Shown in pieces: positions 17,902-26,259 of a stretch of 64,000 bases of DNA. Source of the DNA: Pectinatus sottacetonis. GTDB taxonomy: Bacteria; Bacillota; Negativicutes; Selenomonadales; Selenomonadaceae. Under the pieces are notes generated by a model. It was not told the DNA's origin, made no database searches, and saw only the letters and a list, made by a program, of their open reading frames with translations. Each line of letters opens with the position of its first letter. The first letter of the stretch is position 1. The translations under genes were made by a program, and so were the position numbers. Location of the stretch: contig NZ_WIQK01000001.1 of NCBI RefSeq assembly GCF_015732155.1, forward strand, positions 1,994,001-2,058,000. The letters are read 5' to 3'.

Positions 17902-18456
17902 TTATTTTAATTTTCTTCCCATTTCTTCGGCTTTTTTCAATATTTCCGGCTGTTCCATGATATCGTCTTTTTCCCTCAAATTACCGGCAATAATACTGCC
18001 GACACTTTCCATACTAAAATAACTAAAGAACTTATCTAAGTATGTCGTTACATTACTGAATTCTTCTGCGGTTGCACCGCTGCTTGTCACTGTGATGTAC
18101 TTTTTCCCCGGTAGGTATCTTGCAGTAAGATCAGAAGTTAAAAATGGGCGTAAACGATCAAGAAAATTTTTTGTTATACCACTAACTTGCAGCATATATA
18201 TTGGAGTTCCCAGAATAATACAATCAGCTTTTGCTATTTCTGATAAAAGAGGTGTTAATTCATCATCAATAACGCAAAATTTAACTTTTCCAGACTGGCA
18301 GGCATCGCATGCCATACAGTCTGTGTAGTTCATGTTTGATAAATTGTAAATATTAACGTCATGATTACTTTCCTTCGCACTTTTACAAATTGCATTTACT
18401 ATTTTTGCTGTATTTCCATCTTTTCTTGGACTTCCTATAAATGCTATTATTTTCAT
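17902..18456 (-). CDS. NADPH-dependent FMN reductase/flavodoxin-fold protein
   Basis: The 184-residue product has the flavodoxin-like phosphate loop GSPRKDGNT at its start and TPIYMLQVSG typical of the NADPH:FMN oxidoreductase family (iron-sulfur flavoprotein-like). Cysteines in CMACDACQSGKVKFC resemble the Fe-S motif region of such proteins. ATG 18456 is chosen over an upstream in-frame start because AGGAGG lies just before it. A MarR gene lies upstream, and a TTAGC-NN-GGCTAA operator sits between them, so redox- or quinone-type control is likely. Confidence 0.82.
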   Translation of the reverse strand: MKIIAFIGSPRKDGNTAKIVNAICKSAKESNHDVNIYNLSNMNYTDCMACDACQSGKVKFCVIDDELTPLLSEIAKADCIILGTPIYMLQVSGITKNFLDRLRPFLTSDLTARYLPGKKYITVTSSGATAEEFSNVTTYLDKFFSYFSMESVGSIIAGNLREKDDIMEQPEILKKAEEMGRKLK

Positions 18457-18481
18457 TTTGATTCCTCCTAAATAATAATGA

Positions 18482-18494
18482 TTAGCCAGGCTAA
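18482..18494. promoter_or_regulatory. MarR operator upstream of flavin reductase
   Basis: TTAGCCAGGCTAA is a perfect palindrome in the gap between the marR stop and the reductase start. It matches the site upstream of marR (TTAGCTTGGCTAA) at all positions except the two central bases. Confidence 0.65.
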
Positions 18495-18526
18495 CTAATT
18501 TAGAAAATAAAATTGTCGTGTCAATA

Positions 18527-18970
18527 TTAATCAATTTTTATTAATAAGTGAAGCAAACGAACAACTTCAGCATCAGTTAGTTTTTCAGTAAAGTCAGCAC
18601 ATGTCTGCCAATAACCAGGCAGAACAAGTTTTAGAAGTTGGTGCCCTTTTTTAGTTATTGTTACATTAACCATTCGCTTATCTTTTGGACATATATTTCT
18701 TATAATAAGCTGATGTTTTTCCAGCCAAATTAACTGTTTGGTTACAGATGCCCGGCGAATTCCCATTATATTAGCAATTTCCGACGGTTGTAACGATTGA
18801 TTTGTACTAGTATTGAACAGTAGCAAGAGTAAAGCAAATTTGCTTTCGGTAATATAATATTTTTTTAATATATTATTGATAGATAGCAAAACGTCATCTG
18901 ATATATGTAACAACACCTCATCTAACTGTGATCTTGTACTGGGGGAAGTGGTAATAATGTGTTTTTTCAT
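18527..18970 (-). CDS. MarR family transcriptional regulator
   Basis: A 147-residue winged-helix protein with the MarR pattern LQPSEIANIMGIRRASVTKQ and DKRMVNVTITKKG at the wing. It probably represses itself and the flavin reductase downstream through two near-identical palindromes at 18482-18494 and 18990-19006. A Cys in NICPKDKR just before the wing is worth noting as a possible redox sensor, but one Cys is weak evidence. Confidence 0.88.
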   Translation of the reverse strand: MKKHIITTSPSTRSQLDEVLLHISDDVLLSINNILKKYYITESKFALLLLLFNTSTNQSLQPSEIANIMGIRRASVTKQLIWLEKHQLIIRNICPKDKRMVNVTITKKGHQLLKLVLPGYWQTCADFTEKLTDAEVVRLLHLLIKID

Positions 18971-18989
18971 AAATAAAATCCTTTACTAT

Positions 18990-19006
18990 AATTAGCTTGG
19001 CTAATT
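18990..19006. promoter_or_regulatory. MarR operator upstream of marR
   Basis: AATTAGC-TTG-GCTAATT is a perfect 17-base palindrome about 20 bases before the marR start codon, consistent with autorepression. Its core matches the site in front of the flavin reductase. Confidence 0.65.
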
Positions 19007-19131
19007 AGTATTATATAACAAGAAAGATATTGTCGAGGAAATTTATAAATAAAAAATTTTTTACTAGTATATTAAGTATTATAAATGCAAATAATGTAAA
19101 TCGAGAATGTAGTATATCGATAAAATGTCAC

Positions 19132-19335
19132 CTAAGGCCTACGTCTCGTTTCCCCACCATATAAAGCAGGAATTGCGTCCTTTATTTCGCCAAAGCAAGT
19201 CAATAATTCCCGATTGTGGTCTGGATTACAATAATAGTTCAAACCTCCACGAAATCCAGCTGCAGAAAAATTATAGCTTAATATCTCAAATTTATTGCTG
19301 TTGTAAATTACTGGACAGTCGTTGTTTCTCGGCAT
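19132..19335 (-). pseudogene. Remnant of an alpha/beta hydrolase (epoxide-hydrolase-like)
   Basis: A 67-codon leftward frame contains FRGGLNYYCNPDHNRELL followed by IPALYGGE. This corresponds to the cap/core junction of soluble epoxide hydrolases (typical form RGxLNWYRNxDRNWEL then VPALFxxGE). Nothing upstream or downstream completes the protein, so this is a decayed fragment. It is not the same gene as the intact dehalogenase-like hydrolase at 14020. Confidence 0.5.
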
Positions 19336-19358
19336 TAATGCTGCTTTTTATTGAGTAG

Positions 19359-19798
19359 TTTGATATCAGCAGCAATGTCGGCCAAGGTAATCACACATGC
19401 AAGGCAACAGATAAAAGATTGGATTTGAAAAGCTTTGGATTGCCTCTGCCATTTTATTTTGAAATACGCAGGAAACTGCTTGCAATTGGTTTTTAAGAGA
19501 GATATTGGATTATTGAAAAAGATGACGAAAAAGTCTGCTTAAAGGTTTTAATACCAGTACCTGCCTGCATGCTGTCATGTCAAAATTATCGTAAATAGAA
19601 AATAATTGCTTTTATACCATAAGATTTATCAAAATTAGTTGGTGATTTATTAAAATCCTGAATCAATGATATAATTAATGAAAATGGTAAAACAATATTA
19701 AAAAATAATACAAAACTTTTAATTAATCTATCGCATCGGCGTTTAAAAATATACAGCTTACATTAAAACTATGCTGTGTAATGATTAAACAAGAATAA
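19359..19798. other. Gene-free accessory stretch
   Basis: About 440 bases with stops in all frames. The part at 19400-19580 has somewhat higher GC and short coding-like runs such as FEIRRKLLAIGF, suggesting a decayed gene I cannot name. No promoter or repeat stands out. Confidence 0.3.
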
Positions 19799-19828
19799 TT
19801 GAAAAATTCACTTTTGGAGGGAATCTTG

Positions 19829-20413
19829 ATGGAAAATGCAATAAGCCGAAGAGACAGGAAAAAAATTCAAATATTAAATACTTTAGTTGATATTGCAATA
19901 AATTTATTTGTAAATAAAGGATTCGAAGAAACGACTATAGCTGAGATCACAAAATCGGCAGATCTTGGTACAGGTACTTTTTATAATTATTTTCATTCTA
20001 AAGAGGATATCATTCAATATGTATTGACTAAAAAGGTTAGTCAAGCTGAAAATTCGCTAGAAAAACTAAACAAGTCAACAATCTCTTCTCAAGAAAAAAT
20101 TTCACAAATTTTAGTAACATTAGGAAGGATATATGAAGATAATCGGCAATTGTTTGACTTATGTATTAATCATTTAGGCCTAAAACAACCACCGCATGGG
20201 CCTCGGTTTAAAGAAATTCTTGTTAATATTATCGATGAAGGTCAAAAAAATGGAGATTTTAAAAAAACTATTCCAATTGAAATAGTTACTGAAACGTTTA
20301 TGGGGCTGATCAAATCCACTGCGGTCAGTCGTTCGAAAATCTCTTTTATGGAAAACCTTAATTACAAACTAGAGTTATTTTTGAATGGATTAGCGGGGAA
20401 AAATAATAAATAG
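19829..20413 (+). CDS. TetR family transcriptional regulator
   Basis: A 194-residue TetR protein with the helix-turn-helix TIAEITKSADLGTGTFYNYF (about 35-54). I prefer ATG 19829, preceded by GGAGGG, to an in-frame TTG at 19799. It is convergent with the DJ-1/PfpI gene. It is a candidate to bind the twin palindromes in front of that gene; I do not see the same motif in front of its own start. Confidence 0.85.
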   Translation: MENAISRRDRKKIQILNTLVDIAINLFVNKGFEETTIAEITKSADLGTGTFYNYFHSKEDIIQYVLTKKVSQAENSLEKLNKSTISSQEKISQILVTLGRIYEDNRQLFDLCINHLGLKQPPHGPRFKEILVNIIDEGQKNGDFKKTIPIEIVTETFMGLIKSTAVSRSKISFMENLNYKLELFLNGLAGKNNK

Positions 20414-20440
20414 TAAATTTGGTTTAATTATAAATTTATA

Positions 20441-21163
20441 CTAACAATCATCTAAATTATTAACTTTGTTGCGGGTTGTTTGATAAGCTGTACGCGCTGC
20501 ATTCAGATAGGTATTAGTCATCTCTTGGTGCTTGTTTGATATTTTTTGTGCAAGCTCGGGACCAGCAAGGCTGGGACTGCCTACTTTAAACTTAGGATGT
20601 GGATCGTATTCAAAAGCTAATTCAATCGTTTTTGCTATATCATCTCCACGTAGTGTAGAAATAACTTCAATTGCTGCTTCAAAACATCCATGCGCCGGGC
20701 CTGCCGTATACAAATTACCGTCAATAACAACTTCACTGGTCAACACAGGAGTAGCACCAAATTCTTTTAATGAATCTCCTACAGAAAAATTGGAGGTAGC
20801 CCGCTTGCCTTCTAAAAGACCCGCACTTCCAAGAACCAGAACTCCATAACAAATGCCGATTATTGCATTGGCATGCTTTGCTTTCTGCTGGACAAATTTT
20901 ATAATTTCTTGATCTGCCGCACTGTCTGGAGCCATCATACCAATGATTAATACATCAACATCAGGGCATTCATTAAAGGTAGTTGTTGCTGCCATAGGCC
21001 AACCTGTATATGCATTGAAAGGTTCGAGGGTTTTCCATACGAGATATGTTTCTATATTGGGTGATAAGCTAAAAGCGGTATGTGCATTAACTACATCTGG
21101 TAAAAAAACGCCTGGACAAACAAGAGTAGCAACTTTTAATTTTTGATTGATCGGTTTTAACAT
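20441..21163 (-). CDS. DJ-1/PfpI superfamily protein (isonitrile hydratase-like)
   Basis: A 240-residue protein with the class I glutamine-amidotransferase-like fold. VDVLIIGMMAPDS and the nucleophile elbow AIIGICYGVLVLGSAGLLEG, with Cys in GICYG, are followed by KRATSNFS, as in isonitrile hydratase and related DJ-1/PfpI enzymes. A stress-response or detoxifying hydratase role is possible; the exact reaction is not determined. The promoter region carries two overlapping TetR-type operators (21178-21215), suggesting induction by a xenobiotic or reactive compound. Confidence 0.75.
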   Translation of the reverse strand: MLKPINQKLKVATLVCPGVFLPDVVNAHTAFSLSPNIETYLVWKTLEPFNAYTGWPMAATTTFNECPDVDVLIIGMMAPDSAADQEIIKFVQQKAKHANAIIGICYGVLVLGSAGLLEGKRATSNFSVGDSLKEFGATPVLTSEVVIDGNLYTAGPAHGCFEAAIEVISTLRGDDIAKTIELAFEYDPHPKFKVGSPSLAGPELAQKISNKHQEMTNTYLNAARTAYQTTRNKVNNLDDC

Positions 21164-21177
21164 TATATCATCTCCTC

Positions 21178-21215
21178 ATTTATGAACGCATTCATAAATG
21201 AATACGTTCATAAAT
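21178..21215. promoter_or_regulatory. Twin overlapping TetR-type operators
   Basis: TTATGAACGCATTCATAA (21180-21197) and its inverted near-copy (21197-21213, reverse complement TTATGAACGTATTCATT) make a 38-base near-palindrome starting 14 bases before the DJ-1/PfpI start codon. Two sites in a row are typical of cooperative TetR binding. Confidence 0.65.
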
Positions 21216-21273
21216 ATTATATGATTATATTTTTAGTCCGTCAAGATTTTTGGTATATAAATGATTTATTTTT

Positions 21274-21630
21274 TTGCAGTTCTCGCTCATAAAACATCAT
21301 AATGTAGTTTTTCTTTCTCAAAAACAGATGTTATATATTCTCTTGTTTATGATACATGTTAATAAAAAGTTTGTTTGGTTTACAACGTACAATGATTGTT
21401 TATTTATTTTCGCTCCGGACATTTTATTTTCAATATGGGGAAACATTGTTTTTAAAACCATAATACAATATGCATTTCATTCAATGGGGCTCTCCTTCAG
21501 CGTAGGCGGCGTACTTATTCCCCTGATCGGCTGGCTCGCCGATAGTTATGGACTGACAGCAACCATGGAATTACTCACCATCGTTGCAATATGTGCCGCT
21601 ATATTTTCGCTCTTTTTGCCAAAACGTTAA
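21274..21630 (+). pseudogene. C-terminal remnant of an MFS transporter
   Basis: Only the last third of this open frame looks like protein-coding sequence: SFSVGGVLIPLIGWLADSYG followed by hydrophobic residues and a basic end (FLPKR). This matches the last two membrane segments of MFS carriers such as fosmidomycin-resistance types. The region is visibly higher in GC than its surroundings. The N-terminal two thirds are absent, so this is a broken gene. Confidence 0.55.
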
Positions 21631-22030
21631 AAACAACACCTAAATCTGTTGCTGTGGAAGTTGCATCATCCAAAAGTCAGTGGAAGATAATTGTAAGAAA
21701 ACTTTAGTGAAATAAAAAAATGAAAATGAACTTCTATAGAAAAGAAAATAAAACTTCAAAATAATATATGAAAAAAATGGGGTTGTGAAATAACATACCT
21801 TATTTTGTGGTAAAATTTTATATAACTAACGAAAAATTTAACCATCGGTTATTTTAAAACAAAATAGGTTGTTTTACCAGCGAGGATATATTTGTCAGTT
21901 TATTTTGCACTAAATTTTGATATAGAACCATAGTAACTTTAATCGTGACCAGTGGTCCTTGTCGCCTCCGCATGGAGAGTGTGAATTTAAGCATCGTCAT
22001 CCAGATTATTTTTGTCTAATACGAAAAATT
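21631..22030. other. Gene-free stretch with an old IS end
   Basis: No coding frame is supported. 21779-21820 (GGGGTTGTGAAATAA, then ATTTTGTGGTAAAATTTT) resembles the transposase-side end of the two IS1182-type copies and is probably a solo relic end. 21961-21992 resembles a single degenerate CRISPR-like repeat (see findings). Confidence 0.4.
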
Positions 22031-22081
22031 GGGGCTGTGACAAAATGAGAAATCATTTTGTCCACAGCCTCTTTTTCTAGT

Positions 22082-23957
22082 GTGCCCGGCATGGGCGCAG
22101 TCTAACGGGTGAAAGTCCCGAGTGCAGGTTAATAGTGCCAAGCACATAGCTTAAGGCAAGGGTGTCCATCGCGAGGTGGAATCTAAAGGAAGCCAGCGGC
22201 AAATCTCTGGTCTGACGAACAGAAATCACATATAAGGCAGGAGTAACCGGGTAAGGTTGCTAGACAAACCAAAGCCCAAAACTATTCGAGGCCAATCCTG
22301 TAAATGTGGCAGATGGATGGAGAGAAAGACTGCGTTCTTACCCGGGGAGGTCTCGCGGACATGCAGAAATAAAATTGAAACATGGTTGAAATAAGATTTA
22401 TCGTGAGAAGTCAGCTGAGGTCATAGTACTGGAAGAAATCCAGGAAGGACCGAACAATAATAGCGTTCTTGGGCAGAGGGAGGAGAAGTCATGCAAAGAA
22501 AGCAGAAAACCAATAAAATGGACTGCCCTTGTAAGGGTATGTTGGAAACAGATAGTAGCAAGGGAGCGCAGAGCATGACATCGCTGGGAACTGCAACAAA
22601 GAACCGTGTGAACCTGTTAGAAATAATCCTAAGTCCGGCAAATCTCAATGAAGCCTATCTCAGGGTAAAGCGAAAGAAAGGCGCAGCCGGAGTAGATGGC
22701 ATGAAAGTTGACGAAATGTACGGATGGTTAAAAGAACATAAGGAAGAATTCCTTGAATCGCTAAAGAACGGGAAATATAAACCACAGCCGGTACGGCGGG
22801 TAGAAATACCTAAGCCAGACGGAGGGAAAAGAAAGCTTGGCATACCAACAGTACTGGACAGAGTAATACAACAAGCAATAATGCAGGTACTACAGCCAAT
22901 TTTCGAACAGACATTCTCAGACAACAGTTATGGATTCAGACCGGGAAAGAGTGCGCACCTGGCCATAAAACAGGCGGAAGCCTATTATAAAGAAGGATAC
23001 ACTAAAATAGTGGACCTTGACCTTGCACAGTACTTTGACACGGTAAATCATGACATGCTCATAAACATGCTCCGAGAAGAAATACAGGATGAGCGCGCAA
23101 TAGCACTCATCCGAAAATATTTAAAGAGCGGAGTAATGGAAGGCGGAATAATAAGCCCGACAATGGCAGGAACGCCGCAGGGAGGAAACCTGTCACCATT
23201 ACTGTCTAACATCTATCTTACAAAATTTGACAAACTGCTAGAAAGCAGGGGACATAAATTTGTAAGATACGCCGATGACTGTAACATCTATGTAAAAACG
23301 CCAAGAGCGGCAAAATGTGTAATGGAGAGCTGTATAAACTATCTTGAAGGAAAACTGAAACTAAAAGTCAACCGGAAGAAAAGTAAAATAGGCAGCCCAT
23401 TGCGGGAAAAGTTTTTAGGATTTTCTCTGCACAAAGTAGTAGGGAAAATAGGAATCAGGCCACACCAAAATGTAATCCGGAAATTCAAGCAAAAGGTGAA
23501 AGAAATAACCGGCCGCAGTCGCGGCCGGTCAATAGAAAGCATCTTGCTTGAATTAAAAAATTATACAATAGGCTGGCTTAATTACTTTTCCATAAGCGAT
23601 ATGCGCAGCAGAATACAAGATTTAAACCAGTGGATTAGGCGTAGATTGAGAATGTATCTGTGGAAACAGTGGAAGAAAATTTCCGCGAGATTTAAAAATC
23701 TGAATCGATTAGGATTGTACAAAGGCAAGGCGTGGGAGTATGCCAATACAAGACTGGGGTACTGGCGCATCGCAAACAGTCCAATATTAGGCAAAACACT
23801 AACAGATAAATATCTTGAGTCGCTTGGTTATATGAATATAGCCAAGAAATATGAGATGTTTCATTCACGTTAAATTATTGAACCGCCGTATACTGAACAG
23901 TAAGTACGGTGGTGTGAGAGGTCGGTCATTCAATTAATGAGTGACCTCCTACTCGAT
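22082..23957 (+). ncRNA. Group II intron, copy 2
   Basis: Apparently identical to the intron at 11231-13106, except for one visible base (T at 23316, C in copy 1). The same start (GTGCCCGG), domain V hairpin and CTCGAT end are present. It occupies the same position in the IS as in copy 1. Confidence 0.85.
22491..23873 (+). CDS. ltrA: Group II intron reverse transcriptase/maturase, copy 2
   Basis: A 460-residue reverse transcriptase with catalytic RYADD and a maturase domain, lacking a DNA endonuclease domain. It is identical to copy 1 apart from Cys in place of Arg shortly after the YADD region (RAAKCVMES). That change is a CpG-type C-to-T transition in a basic position of the palm and might weaken RNA contact, but activity cannot be judged by eye. 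Confidence 0.95.
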   Translation: MQRKQKTNKMDCPCKGMLETDSSKGAQSMTSLGTATKNRVNLLEIILSPANLNEAYLRVKRKKGAAGVDGMKVDEMYGWLKEHKEEFLESLKNGKYKPQPVRRVEIPKPDGGKRKLGIPTVLDRVIQQAIMQVLQPIFEQTFSDNSYGFRPGKSAHLAIKQAEAYYKEGYTKIVDLDLAQYFDTVNHDMLINMLREEIQDERAIALIRKYLKSGVMEGGIISPTMAGTPQGGNLSPLLSNIYLTKFDKLLESRGHKFVRYADDCNIYVKTPRAAKCVMESCINYLEGKLKLKVNRKKSKIGSPLREKFLGFSLHKVVGKIGIRPHQNVIRKFKQKVKEITGRSRGRSIESILLELKNYTIGWLNYFSISDMRSRIQDLNQWIRRRLRMYLWKQWKKISARFKNLNRLGLYKGKAWEYANTRLGYWRIANSPILGKTLTDKYLESLGYMNIAKKYEMFHSR

Positions 23958-24038
23958 TACAATTTGAGGCAACAAGCAGGTAATTACTGAAAAAAGGGCA
24001 TAATCCCCCTTTCCCCATAAAAACTGCTTTTCTACAGT

Positions 24039-25634
24039 TTATGCGGCTTTCTTCAAGCGTAGTTTTTTATTGTGGTATTTATAAAGATTGTGCCCAATGG
24101 AAACCAGGAAAATCTCTAAACGTACCTGTTCCAGGCCTTTTCGAATAATTCTTTTGTACCAGCGGTTATTTTTCATAATCCCAAAAGTACCTTCAGATTG
24201 AATCGAGCGATTCATACGAAGAAGCGCTCCTTGAATGCTTTCTAAGTTGTTCACAACTTCTTGATGCATAGAGGTTAGTTCCTGGTTAAGACGAATCATC
24301 CTGTTTTTGTCCGTCTTTTTACATTCGGCACCATAAGGACAATCTGTACAATTTTCGCACTGGTAAACTTCTTCCTGACGTCCGTATCGATTTCCTTTTA
24401 CATTTTGTCTGTATTGCAGATGAAATGCCTGTCCTGCGGGACAACGCAGAGTACCTTCTTCATCAATCTTGAAATTTACTGGGCGAAACTGATTCTCTCG
24501 ATACTTCGCATTTGTGGTTTCTTTCTTGTACATCGTGAATTTCATGTATTTTTCCATCCCGTGCTGCTCACAGTAAATATAATTGTTGTATGAACCATAG
24601 CCTGCGTCAGCTACGGGATACTTTGGATAAAATCCGTAGGTATTATGAAATTTCTCCAGTAAGGGAACAAAACAATCCATGTCTGCACGGTATTGATTTA
24701 CATCAGCTACAGCTATGTATTCATCTGCAATACCAAATTGAACATTGTAGGCTGGCAGGAGCTGGTCGTTGCCCATATAATCTGTCTTGATCCGCATGAA
24801 TGTCGCACAGTGATCTGTTTTGGAATAACTGTTCCGGTCTGGACCACAAATAGTTATTTTTTCAACATATTCTTTGAGTTTGGCTGTATATTCCTGAAGC
24901 CGTTCGTAATAGCGCTGCCGGGGTGTTTTTCGATGGCCTTTTCCATGGACAAATTTTGTTTCATCTATTTCATAGATTTTGGCATACCGATCTGTTACTT
25001 CATTCAGGTATTCAGGAACATATTCGGAATTCGTATCAATTTTGATATTAAATCCGGCAAGATCATCGTTGATTTTATCAAGTAACCCGGTGATTTTTTC
25101 AAAAAGCCTGTATCTGGACTTTTCAGTTGCTTTCTTCCATACCCAGCTGTATTTATTGGCATTTGCCTCAAATTTCGAACCATCGATATACAGATGGTTC
25201 AAATCCACATGATCTTCGGCAAAGATTTTCTTATTGATATCGCTGAACAATTCCTCAATCGATGGATTGAGCATATTTTCGATGAAATATCCGAAAGTTC
25301 GGTAAGAAGGTGTCTCATGATCCATAAGGTACATAAAGCGAAGATTGACTTTACAGCAATCTTCCAGTTCGCGCAGAGAGATATATCCATTTGTCATAAA
25401 TCCAAATAAGATTGTTTTCAACATACTGGTCGGGTTGTATCTGATGCGTCCGGTAACGTGTTCCGGAACATTTTTCAGGTACTTCTCCAAGTCGATTCCC
25501 TCCATAAATCGGTCAAAAACCAGCACGGGATCACAGATATTCAGATAATATGAAATAAATAGTGGCAAAACTGCCTGTTTTACTTTAGAATGATTAGGGG
25601 TAATGTTTTTCATTGGTACGTAAAATTTTACCAC
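24039..25634 (-). CDS. IS1182 family transposase
   Basis: A full-length 531-residue DDE transposase. The N-terminal DUF772-type region (residues about 15-110) precedes the DDE core, which begins at LYIDGSKFEANANKYSWVWK. AYNVQFGIADEYI and YPVADAGYGSYNN cover the second acidic residue. A Cys-rich insertion (CENCTDCPYGAECKKTDKNR) follows, and the C-terminal SEGTFGIMKNNRWYKRI carries the final Glu. No stops or gaps are present, so it could mobilise itself and, in trans, the deleted copy 1. Confidence 0.93.
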   Translation of the reverse strand: MVKFYVPMKNITPNHSKVKQAVLPLFISYYLNICDPVLVFDRFMEGIDLEKYLKNVPEHVTGRIRYNPTSMLKTILFGFMTNGYISLRELEDCCKVNLRFMYLMDHETPSYRTFGYFIENMLNPSIEELFSDINKKIFAEDHVDLNHLYIDGSKFEANANKYSWVWKKATEKSRYRLFEKITGLLDKINDDLAGFNIKIDTNSEYVPEYLNEVTDRYAKIYEIDETKFVHGKGHRKTPRQRYYERLQEYTAKLKEYVEKITICGPDRNSYSKTDHCATFMRIKTDYMGNDQLLPAYNVQFGIADEYIAVADVNQYRADMDCFVPLLEKFHNTYGFYPKYPVADAGYGSYNNYIYCEQHGMEKYMKFTMYKKETTNAKYRENQFRPVNFKIDEEGTLRCPAGQAFHLQYRQNVKGNRYGRQEEVYQCENCTDCPYGAECKKTDKNRMIRLNQELTSMHQEVVNNLESIQGALLRMNRSIQSEGTFGIMKNNRWYKRIIRKGLEQVRLEIFLVSIGHNLYKYHNKKLRLKKAA

Positions 25635-25772
25635 AAAATGAGGACCACCGGCTATTTCCAGCCAGTGATCCTCATTTGTTTTTATTGGGACTTTATTTCA
25701 CAGCCCCTTATAGTTTCACTTAGAAAATAAGTTTATAAATAAAACCATTTATATTAAAAGGAGTGCTTTATT

Positions 25773-25889
25773 ATGATGAAATTAAGTTATATAGGAAATG
25801 CTGCTTATAGTGCTGGAACAACCTATAGTGTGACTTGTTTTACTGAACCTCCCACGACTAAAGTCGCGGGGTTCTTGCTTCACAGATAG
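25773..25889 (+). pseudogene. 5' fragment of an unknown gene cut by an IStron/IS605 relic
   Basis: An AAAGGAG ribosome site leads into MMKLSYIGNAAYSAGTTYSV. After 24 codons the frame runs into the relic end of an IS605/IStron element at 25843 and stops. The start looks genuine, but the rest of the gene is gone or displaced. I do not recognise the family. Confidence 0.4.
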
Positions 25890-26030
25890 TTGCGCCAAAA
25901 GCACGTCTTATATTATCTCCACAGGCTATCCCCGTAGTTCCTACGGTTCTTATATATGTTATTACGCTGTTATGTTTAATATTCTTAGTCCTTCATTGCA
26001 AATGTTTATGGTGTGTATTGTCTTGTTTAT
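25843..26030 (-). mobile_element. Relic 3' end of an IS605-type element/IStron
   Basis: Nearly identical, in reverse orientation, to the 3' end of the IStron at about 61030-61197. It holds the end of a TnpB gene ([11 protein letters not shown], stop near 25962) and the right-end hairpin CCACGACTAAAGTCGCGGGG. The 5' part, including the intron core and tnpA, is missing. It truncates the small open frame that begins at 25773. Confidence 0.8.
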
Positions 26031-26122
26031 TAGCACTTTTAGTTTGGAATGTAAAAGTAAAGGAATAGCATATTTTCTGTTTATTATAATTATGCTGAAA
26101 CCCTGTACTAAATAGATAAATA

Positions 26123-26186
26123 TTATAATACAAATAAAAGACGTCATACTAAGAAATTAGTCTGGCGTCTTTTATTTGTATTATAA
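26123..26186. terminator. Long perfect inverted repeat
   Basis: 21-base arms (26123-26143 and 26166-26186) match perfectly. The 22-base loop contains a nested ACTAA-GAAA-TTAGT hairpin. The A-rich and T-rich arms fit a bidirectional terminator isolating the mannan PTS operon from the relic region upstream. Confidence 0.55.
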
Positions 26187-26259
26187 CATATATAAAATAT
26201 GACTATACTTTATATATTAAAATAAATTACTTTTTTAAAAAAAAATAAAAAAAATATAT

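Larger units (their letters stand above)
22031..25707. mobile_element. IS1182-type insertion sequence, copy 2: complete, carrying a group II intron
   Basis: A 3677-bp element: about 1.8 kb of IS plus an 1876-bp intron. Terminal repeats are GGGGCTGTGA at 22031 and its complement ending at 25707. The left end folds as a hairpin followed by a T-run, and the right end has a second hairpin (about 25640-25678), so transcription from outside should stop at both ends. The transposase gene runs leftward and is intact; the intron lies between its 3' end and the left terminal repeat and does not disrupt it. No clear target duplication is visible. Confidence 0.9.
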
